This document shows positions 41,309 through 50,200 of a DNA stretch of 64,000 bases, one piece after another. A program made the translations under genes and the position numbers. How positions within the stretch are numbered: the stretch's first letter is position 1; each line of letters opens with the position of its first letter. This stretch comes from Martelella alba (GTDB lineage: Bacteria > Pseudomonadota > Gammaproteobacteria > Enterobacterales > Enterobacteriaceae), in NCBI RefSeq assembly GCF_005217455.1, contig NZ_SZPQ01000002.1, positions 248,001-312,000 on the forward strand. Direction: 5' to 3'. Below the pieces are notes generated by a model, which was not told the DNA's origin, searched no databases, and saw only the letters and a list, made by a program, of their open reading frames with translations.

Positions 41309-41398
41309 GGTGAGATGTCCGAGTGGCTGAAGGAGCACGCCTGGAAAGTGTGTATACGCGAAAGCGTATCGAGGGTTCGAATCCCTCTCTCACCGCCA
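41309..41398 (+). tRNA. tRNA-Ser (anticodon GGA)
   Basis: A 90-base class II tRNA with acceptor stem GGTGAGA/TCTCACC, D-arm, anticodon stem CACGC/GTGTG around loop CTGGAAA (anticodon GGA), a long variable arm (TACGCGAAAGCGTA hairpin), T-loop TTCGAAT and encoded CCA end. It is almost identical to E. coli serW/serX and sits beside ghrA, as serX does. Confidence 0.97.
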
Positions 41399-41607
41399 CC
41401 CCTTTCGATTTTCCTCCATTGTCCCCTATTGTCGCCGAAACACAGCGATTTCCGTATCCTTCGTAGGGTACTGGGAACGGTTATATTCACGCCATTGCAC
41501 GATACCCGGCGTAGGGAACGGCGCGGAAGGCGGACTGTCGGCCTTTTTACCCATACCCTTGGGTGACGTCCCCGATGGGACGCGGGTAGCAGACCGGGGC
41601 TCTCTTC

Positions 41608-42094
41608 TCAGAGCCGCGCCAGAAACGTAAGGATGAGTTCAGTTACCCCCCTTGGCCGCTCCTGTTGGAGCCAATGGCCCGCGCGGGGAAGAATATGCGA
41701 GCCACGGAGGAAGGGTTCGGCGTGCCATCGCCCAGTTTGCGCGGGCCTGCCTCGCCACTCGCCGCGAAGATAAGCTTGCGAAGGGTCAGCCTGACATCTC
41801 TGCTGAACTCGACTTCGGGGCCGTCCGTCTTGCCGTAACCCCGCATGTCCGGAGCAACGGCGCGATAGCCCGCCTGCGCCAACGCCTCAATCTGGTGCCG
41901 CCACGCGTGCGCGGTTTCAGGGAAGCCATGACAGAACAAGATCAACGGGCCCTTCCCGGCGTCGAGGAAACGCATTTTGATGGCGCGGGTCTGAAGAATG
42001 GTCTCTCTCACAAAACCTCCAGAGAGGATGCTAGGGGATAGGATGCGGCGACAACCAAGACTGCCGACCCGACCAGGAACTGGCGACGCGGCAT
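41608..42094 (-). pseudogene. Decayed alpha/beta hydrolase (epoxide-hydrolase-like) with Tat-type leader
   Basis: Fragments of one hydrolase are spread over two frames. The ATG at 42094 starts MPRRQFLVGSAVLVVAASYP, a twin-arginine-like signal, that soon hits a stop. The next frame carries RFLDAGKGPLILFCHGFPET and VAPDMRGYGKTDGPE (oxyanion-hole and early core motifs), then jumps to VEFSRDVRLTLRK, so the central part with the GxSxG/GHDWG nucleophile is deleted. The C-terminal GHWLQQERP segment with the catalytic-histidine region is read in the first frame again and ends at a TGA at 41608-41610. About 160 codons remain of a family normally near 300. Clearly inactive. Confidence 0.85.
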
Positions 42095-42330
42095 AAGCGC
42101 CCTTGTTATTCCCCAACTCTTTATTTTATGGAATGAAAAGGGATTTAAAATATTATAACACTTATCGTTTCGGAAAATCGCGCAATCAGAACCGATGAAC
42201 ATGTCTTCAATACCGTACTCGAAGAGTCACATACCGATGCAAAGCTCGAGCTCCTGGCGAGATAAGCTTCGACAACACTTACTCACATCGTCGCCATCGC
42301 TCTTGCCATTGTCACCGACCCAGCGGACGA

Positions 42331-43794
42331 TCAGGATTTTTGCGAAAGCCTCGCCATCGCGCTAAACAAGACAGCCGCGACGGTCGCAGCCGCAAGGTTG
42401 TAGACCATCCCTTCCACAAAGGCAGAGGCATAGAGACCGGCGTGCCCTTTGCCCACCGGATCGCGCGTGAGTACCATACCGAACAACATCCCGGCCATCG
42501 CCACGCCGAGCGCGGCGCCCACTTGCTGAAGCGTCGAGATGATGCCGGCGGCCATGCCGGCCTGCCGCTCTTCGACGAAACCGAGCACAAGATTAAGCAA
42601 CGGCGTCATGACCATCGCTTGCGCCCCGCCGATGACGACCAGAACCGGAATAAGGCGAGCGACGACAAGATTGGCGCCGGCAAACCAGACCAGCGCAATT
42701 ATAGTGCCTATTGAACCGGCATAAAATAGCGCGCCTATCGCAATTGCCAGGGGACCAAAACGTGCGACGAGACGCGAAGCCATCATGGACGCGAAGACAA
42801 AAGCAATCGAGCACGGCACAAAAACGCCGCCCGCCTCAAACGGACTGAGACCGAACCCGGTTTGCGCCAGCAAGGCGAAACAAAGAAAGAACGATGATGA
42901 AGTAGAATAAATCAGTAATACCAGCAACCCGCCCAGCGCGAAACGGGCCTGGCGCAGAAGCGTCATATCCACAAGGGGCTGGTACCCCGCGCGCCTGCGC
43001 CCTTCCTGATGGTGGTAAAAACCGGCAAGTAAAGCGCCGGCGGCAAAAAGCGACAGGACGCTCCAGATTCGCCAGCCATACGTGGACAACTCGATCAAAG
43101 GGGTAAGCAGGCACGTCAACCCGAGACTGACCAAGCCCACACCCGGCCAATCGAGCGCCACGGCCTCCGGTGCCCGGGTTTCAGGAATAACGCGCGCCAT
43201 GACAATGGCGAAAAGCCCGATTGGCACATTAATAAGAAAGACGGTCCGCCAGCCGAGGTCGAAAAGGTTGGCTTCAACCAGAAAGCCGCCGACGATTTGA
43301 CCGGCAATCGCGGCCAGACCCAGTGTCATGCCAAGAAAGCCAAAAGCACGACGGCTGTCATCGCCGGTGAAATTCACCCGGATCGACGCATAGACCTGCG
43401 GGAACAGCAGGGCCGCCGCTCCCCCCTGCAACAGGCGCGCGCCAATCAGCACTGCAATATTGGGGGCAATTCCGCAAAGAAACGATGATAACGTGAACCC
43501 CGTCATGCCGGTGACGAACAGTCGCCGTCGACCATGGAGATCCCCAAGCCGACCGCCCGTTATCAGCAATACACCGAAGGCCAGTTCATAACCAGCCACG
43601 ATAAAGCCGATCTCGGACAGGTTCGCGCCAAGCCCCACCCGCATCGACGGGATCGCGACATTGACCACGAACAGATCAAAAATCGTCACAAAGCCGGCCA
43701 GCAGCAATATTGAAAGACCGATCCAGGAACGGCGACCGGGAATTTCGGCGATTTTTGTGGCGGATGATTCAGTGATGCGGGCATTGGGTTTCAT
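42331..43794 (-). CDS. DHA2-family (14-helix) MFS efflux transporter
   Basis: 487-residue drug:H+ antiporter-type permease. The DHA2-type motif FDLFVVNVAIPS lies at 39-50, motif A GGRLGDLHGRR at 80-90, and a motif C-like GLAAIAGQIVGGFL segment near 160. About 14 hydrophobic helices are spread along the chain. The start has an AAAGGA ribosome site. It is divergent from a MmyB-type regulator gene across 97 bp, a typical pump-regulator pair; the SDR gene beyond may supply the same detoxification function. The substrate cannot be deduced. Confidence 0.88.
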   Translation of the reverse strand: MKPNARITESSATKIAEIPGRRSWIGLSILLLAGFVTIFDLFVVNVAIPSMRVGLGANLSEIGFIVAGYELAFGVLLITGGRLGDLHGRRRLFVTGMTGFTLSSFLCGIAPNIAVLIGARLLQGGAAALLFPQVYASIRVNFTGDDSRRAFGFLGMTLGLAAIAGQIVGGFLVEANLFDLGWRTVFLINVPIGLFAIVMARVIPETRAPEAVALDWPGVGLVSLGLTCLLTPLIELSTYGWRIWSVLSLFAAGALLAGFYHHQEGRRRAGYQPLVDMTLLRQARFALGGLLVLLIYSTSSSFFLCFALLAQTGFGLSPFEAGGVFVPCSIAFVFASMMASRLVARFGPLAIAIGALFYAGSIGTIIALVWFAGANLVVARLIPVLVVIGGAQAMVMTPLLNLVLGFVEERQAGMAAGIISTLQQVGAALGVAMAGMLFGMVLTRDPVGKGHAGLYASAFVEGMVYNLAAATVAAVLFSAMARLSQKS

Positions 43795-43891
43795 TTTGCG
43801 TCCTTTTAGGGTGACGCATTAGAGAATGCCACAACTAAATCATGTTACAATTTAACTCATTATACTATTACTAGTAGTAAGAGGCTGACCA
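43795..43891. promoter_or_regulatory. Divergent promoter region of the efflux pump and its regulator
   Basis: A 97-bp AT-rich gap between divergent start codons; ACTAGT-centred partial symmetry near 43868-43880 could be an operator. No consensus is known to me, so the site is only suggested. Confidence 0.4.
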
Positions 43892-44689
43892 ATGCGGACA
43901 CTGGAACGAACTCGCCCCGATCTTAGCGAATTCCTGCGCGTTCATCGCGAACGGCTGTCGCCCGAGGATGTCGGTCTACCAAGGGCTAGGCGGCGGCGGA
44001 CGCCAGGACTGCGGCGGGAGGAGGTCGCGGCGCTCGCCGGCGTTGGCCTCACGTGGTATACGTGGCTGGAACAGGGACGCGACATCGGCGTTTCCGCTGA
44101 TTTTCTCAATACGCTTTCACGAGTGCTGAAGCTTGATGCGGCCGAGCGTCGGCATCTGTTCTTACTCGCCCATGAACGACCACCCGCCGAACCCGGAAAG
44201 ACGTTTTGCATCGTGCCGGCCTTGGCCCTGCGATTGGTGCAAGACCTCGCTTTGCATGCCGCCTACATCATCAATCTACGATGGGACGTATTGGCCTACA
44301 ACGAAGAAGCCGGCCGTCTGTTCGGTTTCGGCGAACACCCTTGCGCGCGGCGAAACCTTCTCTGGCTGTTGTTCACCGACCCGGCATTGCGGGAAACCTT
44401 TGCCTGCTGGGACAAGGATGCGCCGGCCATGTTGGAAAGCTTTCGCCGGGATTTTGCCACCGCCCGCGCAGATGCCGATGCGCTCGCTCTTATCGACGAG
44501 CTGGAGCATGTTTCGCCGGACTTCAAAACCTGGTGGCGGCGGCAGGATGTCCGCGCGCCATGCACCGGTGTCCGAACACTTAATGTCAACGGACACCGCC
44601 TTGATTTCGAGCACACATCCTTGACGATTGACGGCGGCCAATATCTCAGACTCGTGGTATATGCTATCGTGCAGCCGGTCTTACCCTAA
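43892..44689 (+). CDS. XRE-family regulator with MmyB-like ligand-binding domain
   Basis: 265 residues: an N-terminal helix-turn-helix (about 31-85: RRTPGLRREEVAALAGVGLT then WYTWLEQGRDIG) followed by a MmyB-like PAS-related domain (about 105-265: WDVLAYNEEAGRLFG, NLLWLLFTDPALRE, DFKTWWRRQDVR, FEHTSLTIDGGQYLRLVVY). Such regulators usually sit divergently next to oxidoreductases or pumps and respond to small hydrophobic ligands. Here it is divergent from the DHA2 pump and converges on the SDR gene, so local control of both is inferred. Confidence 0.88.
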   Translation: MRTLERTRPDLSEFLRVHRERLSPEDVGLPRARRRRTPGLRREEVAALAGVGLTWYTWLEQGRDIGVSADFLNTLSRVLKLDAAERRHLFLLAHERPPAEPGKTFCIVPALALRLVQDLALHAAYIINLRWDVLAYNEEAGRLFGFGEHPCARRNLLWLLFTDPALRETFACWDKDAPAMLESFRRDFATARADADALALIDELEHVSPDFKTWWRRQDVRAPCTGVRTLNVNGHRLDFEHTSLTIDGGQYLRLVVYAIVQPVLP

Positions 44690-44741
44690 TCCGGCGATAC
44701 CGATTCCACTCGACGGCCTGGCCCGGGCGCACGGCCAAAGC

Positions 44742-45464
44742 TCAGCGACCGCCCAAGCTTCCGCCGCCGTCAACGGCCAGAATCTGGCCGGTAATGAAGC
44801 TGGCACCCGGCGACAAAAAGAAGCCGATGGCGGCCGCCACCTCGGCCGGCGTGCCCAGCCGACGCATTGGAATAGCCGAGAGCGCGCGCTTTTCCGCCTC
44901 GCTTCCGACGGGTCGGGTCTTGCGAAACAGTTCCGTTTCGGTGGGACCGGGAGCCACCGCGTTTGCCGTGATGCCATATTCCGCAAGCTCCAGCGCCCAT
45001 GTGCGCGTACAGCCGACCAAGGCACTCTTCGCGGCGGAATATGCCGTGCGGTCGAACGCGCCATAAATGGCGCGGCTGCAAACATTGACGATGCGGCCGG
45101 AGCGACGCGCCTTCATGCCTGCGACAAGGGCCTGTGTCACCTGAATGGCGCTACGGACATTGAGATCCAGAACATGCTGCAGCGTCGCCATTTCAATCTT
45201 GCCGAGCGGTTGCGGAGATGCCACGCCGACATTATTCACGATGCCGTCGACCGCAAAGTTTTCGGCAACGCGCGCCAGCGTCGATTCCGTCGCGTCAATA
45301 TCGGCGAGATCACAGGATAGGAACGTGCCGGGAAACCCGGTTTCGCCGGGACCACGGGCAATGCCGATCACATGATTGCCTTGCGCCGCCAACATGTCGG
45401 ATACCGCCCGCCCGATGCCTTTACTCGCGCCTGTTACCACGATCGTACGATTTTCGTGAGCCAT
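44742..45464 (-). CDS. Short-chain dehydrogenase/reductase
   Basis: 240-residue classical SDR. The cofactor motif TGASKGIG is at 11-18, NNVG at 77-80 (usual NNAG), and the catalytic S130, Y142 and K146 (YSAAK) are in place. The C-terminal PMRRLGTPAEVAAAIGFFLS then GQILAVDGGGSL is typical of FabG-like enzymes, but a role in fatty acid synthesis is not implied, because the gene sits in an accessory islet with a pump and regulator. The ATG at 45464 has an AAGAGAAG ribosome site. A partial dispersed repeat lies just upstream. Confidence 0.9.
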   Translation of the reverse strand: MAHENRTIVVTGASKGIGRAVSDMLAAQGNHVIGIARGPGETGFPGTFLSCDLADIDATESTLARVAENFAVDGIVNNVGVASPQPLGKIEMATLQHVLDLNVRSAIQVTQALVAGMKARRSGRIVNVCSRAIYGAFDRTAYSAAKSALVGCTRTWALELAEYGITANAVAPGPTETELFRKTRPVGSEAEKRALSAIPMRRLGTPAEVAAAIGFFLSPGASFITGQILAVDGGGSLGGR

Positions 45465-45509
45465 GATCTTCTCTTGAAAACAATGCCGCCGGCAAAGCGT
45501 CGATGCGCG

Positions 45510-45583
45510 ATATACACACTAATGACGCCAAGTTGCATCGCGGCGGCAAGGGAGTGAGAAAGAAACAACCTAGGGAGAGTATA
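45510..45583 (+). repeat. Dispersed repeat, copy G (left half)
   Basis: Contains the CAAGTTGCATCGCGGCGGCA block of the left half, matching copies A, C and E, and ends at an AGAGTATA motif. Partial copy. Confidence 0.65.
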
Positions 45584-45625
45584 AAGGGAATTGATTACGG
45601 TATTGCAAGCGTATCCCGCTTTGTT

Positions 45626-45660
45626 GATAAAAAAAGTCCCGGTCGTCAAGGCCGGGACTT
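45626..45660 (-). terminator. Intrinsic terminator downstream of phoH
   Basis: AAGTCCCGG (45634-45642) and CCGGGACTT (45652-45660) form a perfect 9-bp stem followed on the minus strand by a T-run. phoH, about 115 bp to the right on the minus strand, is the nearest gene served. Confidence 0.8.
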
Positions 45661-45774
45661 CGTTCGCTGACATGAAGAAAAGTCCTTAGGGAAATAAGAC
45701 CGAAACCTGGCCTCAATAGCCCGCAATTCCGGCGGGCCTTTTCATTGCCTCACGGCAAAAAAAACGTCTCGCCT

Positions 45775-46566
45775 TTATTGATAGGCATTAAGCGTGCGCT
45801 GGCATAATGCCGAACGAACGCAATCCTGCTTACCGAAACGCACGATGGCTATCATCTCATCATCCTCGGTAAAACGGGTCAAGGCATCCTCCAACCCGGA
45901 TTTGACGCCACGGGGCAAATCACACTGGGTAATGTCGCCATTGACGATAACCGTGACGTTTTCACCCAACCGAGTCAGAAACATTTTCATTTGATTAACG
46001 GTAACATTTTGCGCCTCATCAAGTATGACGATGGCATTCTCAAACGTCCGGCCCCGCATATAAGCGAAAGGCGCGATTTCCACCTTGCCGATTTCCGGTC
46101 GCAAGCAGTATTGCATGAATGACGAACCAAGCCGGCGCAGTAAAATATCATAAACCGGTCGGAAATAAGGCGCGAACTTCTCGCCGATATCGCCGGGCAA
46201 AAAGCCAAGATCTTCATCAGCCTGTAATACCGGCCGGGTAACGATGATACGCTCCACCTCTTTATGTATTAATGCGTCGGCCGCCTTGACGGCGCTTAAA
46301 AAGGTTTTACCACACCCTGCTTCGCCGGTTGCGAAAATTAACTGTTTGGTATCGATGGCAGATAAGTAATACTCCTGAACGTCATTACGCGCCTCAATCG
46401 GCCTGGTATCGCGGATATCGCGAGCCATACCGATGGATTCAATCCCGCTCATATGAACAAGAGAAGTGACCGAGTCTTCCTCACGCATTTTCTGGTTACG
46501 TGATTCACGCCGTATAACGCGTTTTGCCTCACGACGTGCTTTGATCACTACTTTTTGTCTTCCCAT
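45775..46566 (-). CDS. phoH: PhoH family ATPase
   Basis: P-loop ATPase of the PhoH family; phosphate-starvation inducible in E. coli, with an RNA-related role suspected. The ATG at 46566 (MGRQKVVIKARREAKR) with AAGGTG upstream gives 263 residues. Walker A GEAGCGKT is at 81-88 and Walker B ILDEAQN at 181-187; RPVLQADEDLGFLPGDI and FAYMRGRTFENA are highly conserved. It lies divergent from putA, a neighbour in E. coli as well, and is followed by a terminator. Confidence 0.95.
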   Translation of the reverse strand: MGRQKVVIKARREAKRVIRRESRNQKMREEDSVTSLVHMSGIESIGMARDIRDTRPIEARNDVQEYYLSAIDTKQLIFATGEAGCGKTFLSAVKAADALIHKEVERIIVTRPVLQADEDLGFLPGDIGEKFAPYFRPVYDILLRRLGSSFMQYCLRPEIGKVEIAPFAYMRGRTFENAIVILDEAQNVTVNQMKMFLTRLGENVTVIVNGDITQCDLPRGVKSGLEDALTRFTEDDEMIAIVRFGKQDCVRSALCQRTLNAYQ

Positions 46567-46916
46567 AAGTGGCACCTTACAGTTTGTTTCACCATTCACG
46601 CGGGCCAAACCCGGTGACTACGCTTCACATTCAAAAAGGTTGTGGCTTCCTTTAGAGCCATTGAGAGCCGTTGGATGCTATGAAATACATCGCTGACCGA
46701 CGTGAAAATTAATCGGACCGGACGTTTTTTCATGGAATGGATAATGAATTCGGGTGCAAGAATTGCGGGAGACGGGGAGATAACGGTCAGGGCTGGTACA
46801 GTTTCGGGAAGGTAACCGCCGATAAACTCGGAGGCGGTAAAGAAAACATCCGGTGGTGTCGTTAGCCCATAAATGGACACTGTCATTAGCGATCCCCGTA
46901 ATGAGTATATGCATTA

Positions 46917-47035
46917 TATACTCGGCGTACGTCAAGTTGCCTCTTGGTTGGCTGCGTTCACTCACCCCAGTCACCGAGTTAGCTATGTGCGTCTGGGCCG
47001 CCACGATGCAACTCAACGTATTTAGAGTTTATACC
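46917..47035 (-). repeat. Dispersed repeat, copy C (full length, inverted)
   Basis: Read on the minus strand it has TATAAACTCTAAATACGTTG at the left, GAGTTGCATCGTGGCGGC, a GTGACTGGGGTGAGTGAACG centre and GAGGCAACTTGACG at the right, ending in GAGTATA. Best preserved copy; about 119 bp with imperfect TATACTC-type terminal inverted repeats. Confidence 0.8.
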
Positions 47036-47195
47036 GTTTCGCGTCTGAACTACCGCTTGCTATCTTGAGTATAATGACATTGCTACAAATTGCAGTCCCA
47101 TTGCAACTCTTTTTTTTATCAGGCGAGCAATAATTAACCGTCATTGCGACAACATGTTTATATTAAAAAGAAAAATACCCTGGGGCGAATAAATG

Positions 47196-47240
47196 GGGTA
47201 TATATACTCTGAATAATTCAAATCGTATCCCGGCAACGCG
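47196..47240 (+). repeat. Dispersed repeat, copy F (left-end fragment) abutting putA
   Basis: TATATACTCTGAATAATTCA and the following AATCGTATCCCGGCAACGCG match the left half of copy C. The fragment supplies the last in-frame stop (47214) upstream of putA. Confidence 0.6.
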
Positions 47241-47294
47241 CCGACCGTCATTATCACGCGCGTCGCCTTTGCCCCCCGTTCGGAGAGATGGCCT

Positions 47295-50200
47295 TTGGAG
47301 AGCGAACCCGATAACGAACCGGCCGCCGTTGCCGATGATATACCCCCCCCGCCGCGCCAGACACCCGTTTTCCGGGATTTTGCCGACGCGTTATTGCCCA
47401 TTTCGCCATTACGCGAAGCCACGCTTGCCGCCTGGCGCGCGCCGGAGACCGCGCTGATACCCGCCCTGCTGGCGCAGGGGCGGTTAACGCCGGCACAAAA
47501 CGCGGCCATCGCGTCGCTGGCCGCGCGTTTGTCCGCGGCGCTGCGTTCCGCCGACGGTCGAAGCGCACGAACCGGTATCGCCCAACGGCTGCTACAGGAA
47601 TACGCCTTATCGTCGCGGGAAGGGACCGCCTTAATGTGTCTGGCGGAAGCCCTGTTGCGCATTCCCGATAACGCCACCCGCGACGCCCTGATACGCGACA
47701 AACTCAGCCGGGGACGCTGGCAGGTCCATCGTGGCCACAGTCCCTCCCTGTTTGTTAATGCCGCCACCTGGGGTCTATTGCTGGGCGATCGAATACTGTC
47801 CGCGCAAGAGAAGCCGGGCCTTGCCCGCACGTTGTCCCGGGTCGTCGCCCGAGGCGGCGAACCGCTGATTCGCCAGGCGATGGCGGCCGCCATGCGTTTG
47901 ATGGGCGCCGAATTCGTCGCCGGCGAGGACATCGCCGCCGCCCTGCGCCATGCCCGCCGGTTGGAAACGCGAGGTTTTCGCTATTCCTACGATATGCTGG
48001 GCGAGGCCGCGCTGACCGATGACGATGCCCTGGCCTATCTGGCCGCCTACCGACGGGCTATCGAAGCTATCGGCGCGGCGGCGGCCGGGCGCGGTATTTA
48101 TGGGGGACCGGGAATATCCATCAAGTTATCGGCGCTGCATCCCCGCTATTGCCGGGCGCAATACACGCGGGTCATGACGGAACTTTATCCGCGGCTAGTG
48201 GAATTGACGGTGCTGGCCCGCCGATATGATATCGGCATTAATATCGATGCCGAAGAAACGGATCGGTTAACGATTTCTCTGGATTTGCTGACCAGATTGT
48301 GTTTTGAGCCGGCGTTGCAAGGCTGGGACGGTATCGGCTTTGTGATTCAGGCTTACCAGAAACGCTGTCCACAGGTCATCGACGAGCTGGCCGACCTGGC
48401 CGGACGCAGCGGCCACCGGTTGATGGTCCGGCTGGTCAAGGGCGCCTATTGGGACAGTGAAATCAAGCGGGCGCAAATCGAGGGAGCGGTGGATTATCCG
48501 GTCTATACCCGCAAAATCCATACCGATATCGCCTATCTGGCCTGCGCCCGGCGCCTGTTGGCTCAGCCCGCCCTTTTCTATCCGCAATTCGCCACCCATA
48601 ATGCCCGGACGCTGGCGGCTATTTATCAGGTTGCCGGACCAGAGCGATATTCGCCTGGCCAGTATGAATTTCAGTGTTTGCATGGCATGGGCGAGGCCTT
48701 GTACGCCCAGGTGGTCGGCCAAACCGCGCAGGGCGGACTCGATCGCCCTTGCCGCGTTTATGCGCCGGTGGGTGGCCATGGGACGCTGTTGGCTTACCTG
48801 GTGCGCCGGCTTTTGGAAAACGGCGCCAATAGCTCTTTTGTGCATCGTATCGCCGATCCCGCCCTGCCGCTGGAAACCCTGCTGGCCGATCCGGCGGCGC
48901 AAGCGGTGAATCAGGCCGGTGGGGACGGCGTGGTCGGTCGTCCCCACCGCGCCATTGCTCTGCCCCGTCATCTTTATGGCGCAAAGCGGTTAAACGCCGC
49001 CGGACTTGATTTGGCCGATGAGCTTTGCCTGCGCCGCCTGGCGGAGGCGTTGACCGGGGATGCCGCTTTTGAGCGGGCGGAACCGCTGGTTGCCGGTCGC
49101 TGGTGCGCGACGGAAGCAAATACCGCCGATACGGTTTTTGGAGAAACGCCCGTGGCGGATGCCATGACATCCGCCAGCAACGCCGTGGACTGGCGACCGA
49201 TTCACAACCCGGCCGCCAGCCGCGATCAGGTCGGCGTCTGTCGCGATGCCGACATGCCCGACGTGCGGCTCGCCCTTGACTATGCCGGGCGCCATGCCGC
49301 TGACTGGGCGGCCTGTCCGGCCGGGGAGCGGGCCGAGGTTCTTAACCGGGCGGCCGATTCGCTGGAGGCGCAAATGCCGGCGTTTATCGGTTTACTGGTC
49401 CGCGAGGCCGGCAAAACCCTGGCTGCCGCCATTGGCGAGGTGCGGGAAACAGTGGATTTCCTGCGCTACTACGCCAGTCTTGTCCCGCATATCGCCTATG
49501 GCGCCGCAACGCCGCTCGGCACGGTGGTCTGCATTAGCCCCTGGAATTTTCCCTTGTCGATTTTCCTGGGCCAGATAGCGGCGGCGCTGGCAACCGGTAA
49601 CCACGTGCTGGCCAAGCCGGCGGAGCAAACCCCGCTTATCGCCGCGCGCGCCATTCGCGTATTGCTGGCGGCAGGCATCCCCCCTGAGGCCATCCAGTTA
49701 CTTCCTGGCCCCGGCGAGCGTGTCGGCGCGGCGCTGGCCGCCGATACGCGCGTGCGCGGCGTCATGTTCACCGGCTCAACCGACGTTGCCCGGCAATTGC
49801 AAAAGACGTTGGCGAACCGCTTGAATCCCGACGGACAACCGGTACCGCTTATCGCCGAAACCGGCGGTCTGAATGCCATGCTGGTGGATTCGTCCGCCCT
49901 GACCGAACAGGCGGTGGCGGATATCGTGACTTCGGCGTTTGACAGTGCCGGTCAGCGCTGTTCCGCGTTGCGTCTGCTCTGTGTGCAAGACGCCGCCGCC
50001 GATCGCACCCTGGCGATGTTGCGCGGCGCCATGGCGGAATATACCCTTGGCGATCCGCGCCGGCTGTCCGTTGATATCGGACCGGTCATCGACGAGACCG
50101 CCCGGCGGGATATTGAGACCTATATCGAGGCCATGCGGGCAGCCGGACATCGCGTATGGCGGGTTAACGCGCCGGCCGGGGACGGCGGGGGGACGTTTGT

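Larger units (their letters stand above)
45465..45774. other. SDR-phoH gap: repeat copy G and two hairpins
   Basis: No gene. It holds a partial dispersed repeat (45510-45583), the phoH terminator (45626-45660) and a second hairpin GCCCGC/GCGGGC (45719-45737) followed by CTTTTC on the plus strand. The latter looks like the terminator of a plus-strand gene that is no longer present. Confidence 0.6.
46567..47294. other. phoH-putA gap with two repeat copies
   Basis: About 730 bp with no supported gene. It holds a full dispersed repeat (copy C, minus orientation) and a left-half copy (F) ending next to putA. The putA-phoH promoters and any putA operators would lie here; the region where the PutA N-terminal domain would be encoded is missing. 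Confidence 0.55.

Noticed and set aside
44628-45320. 230-codon plus-strand frame across the SDR gene
   Set aside because: Antisense shadow of an SDR with all catalytic motifs; composition rich in Arg/Ala without a domain.
41309-45774. Full integrative island with att sites at tRNA-Ser
   Set aside because: I searched by eye for a second copy of the tRNA 3' end (GGTTCGAATCCCTCTCTCAC) and for an integrase gene and found neither.
46596-47016. Minus-strand frames of about 100 codons in the phoH-putA gap
   Set aside because: One runs into the dispersed repeat, and neither shows a domain, ribosome site or coding bias.
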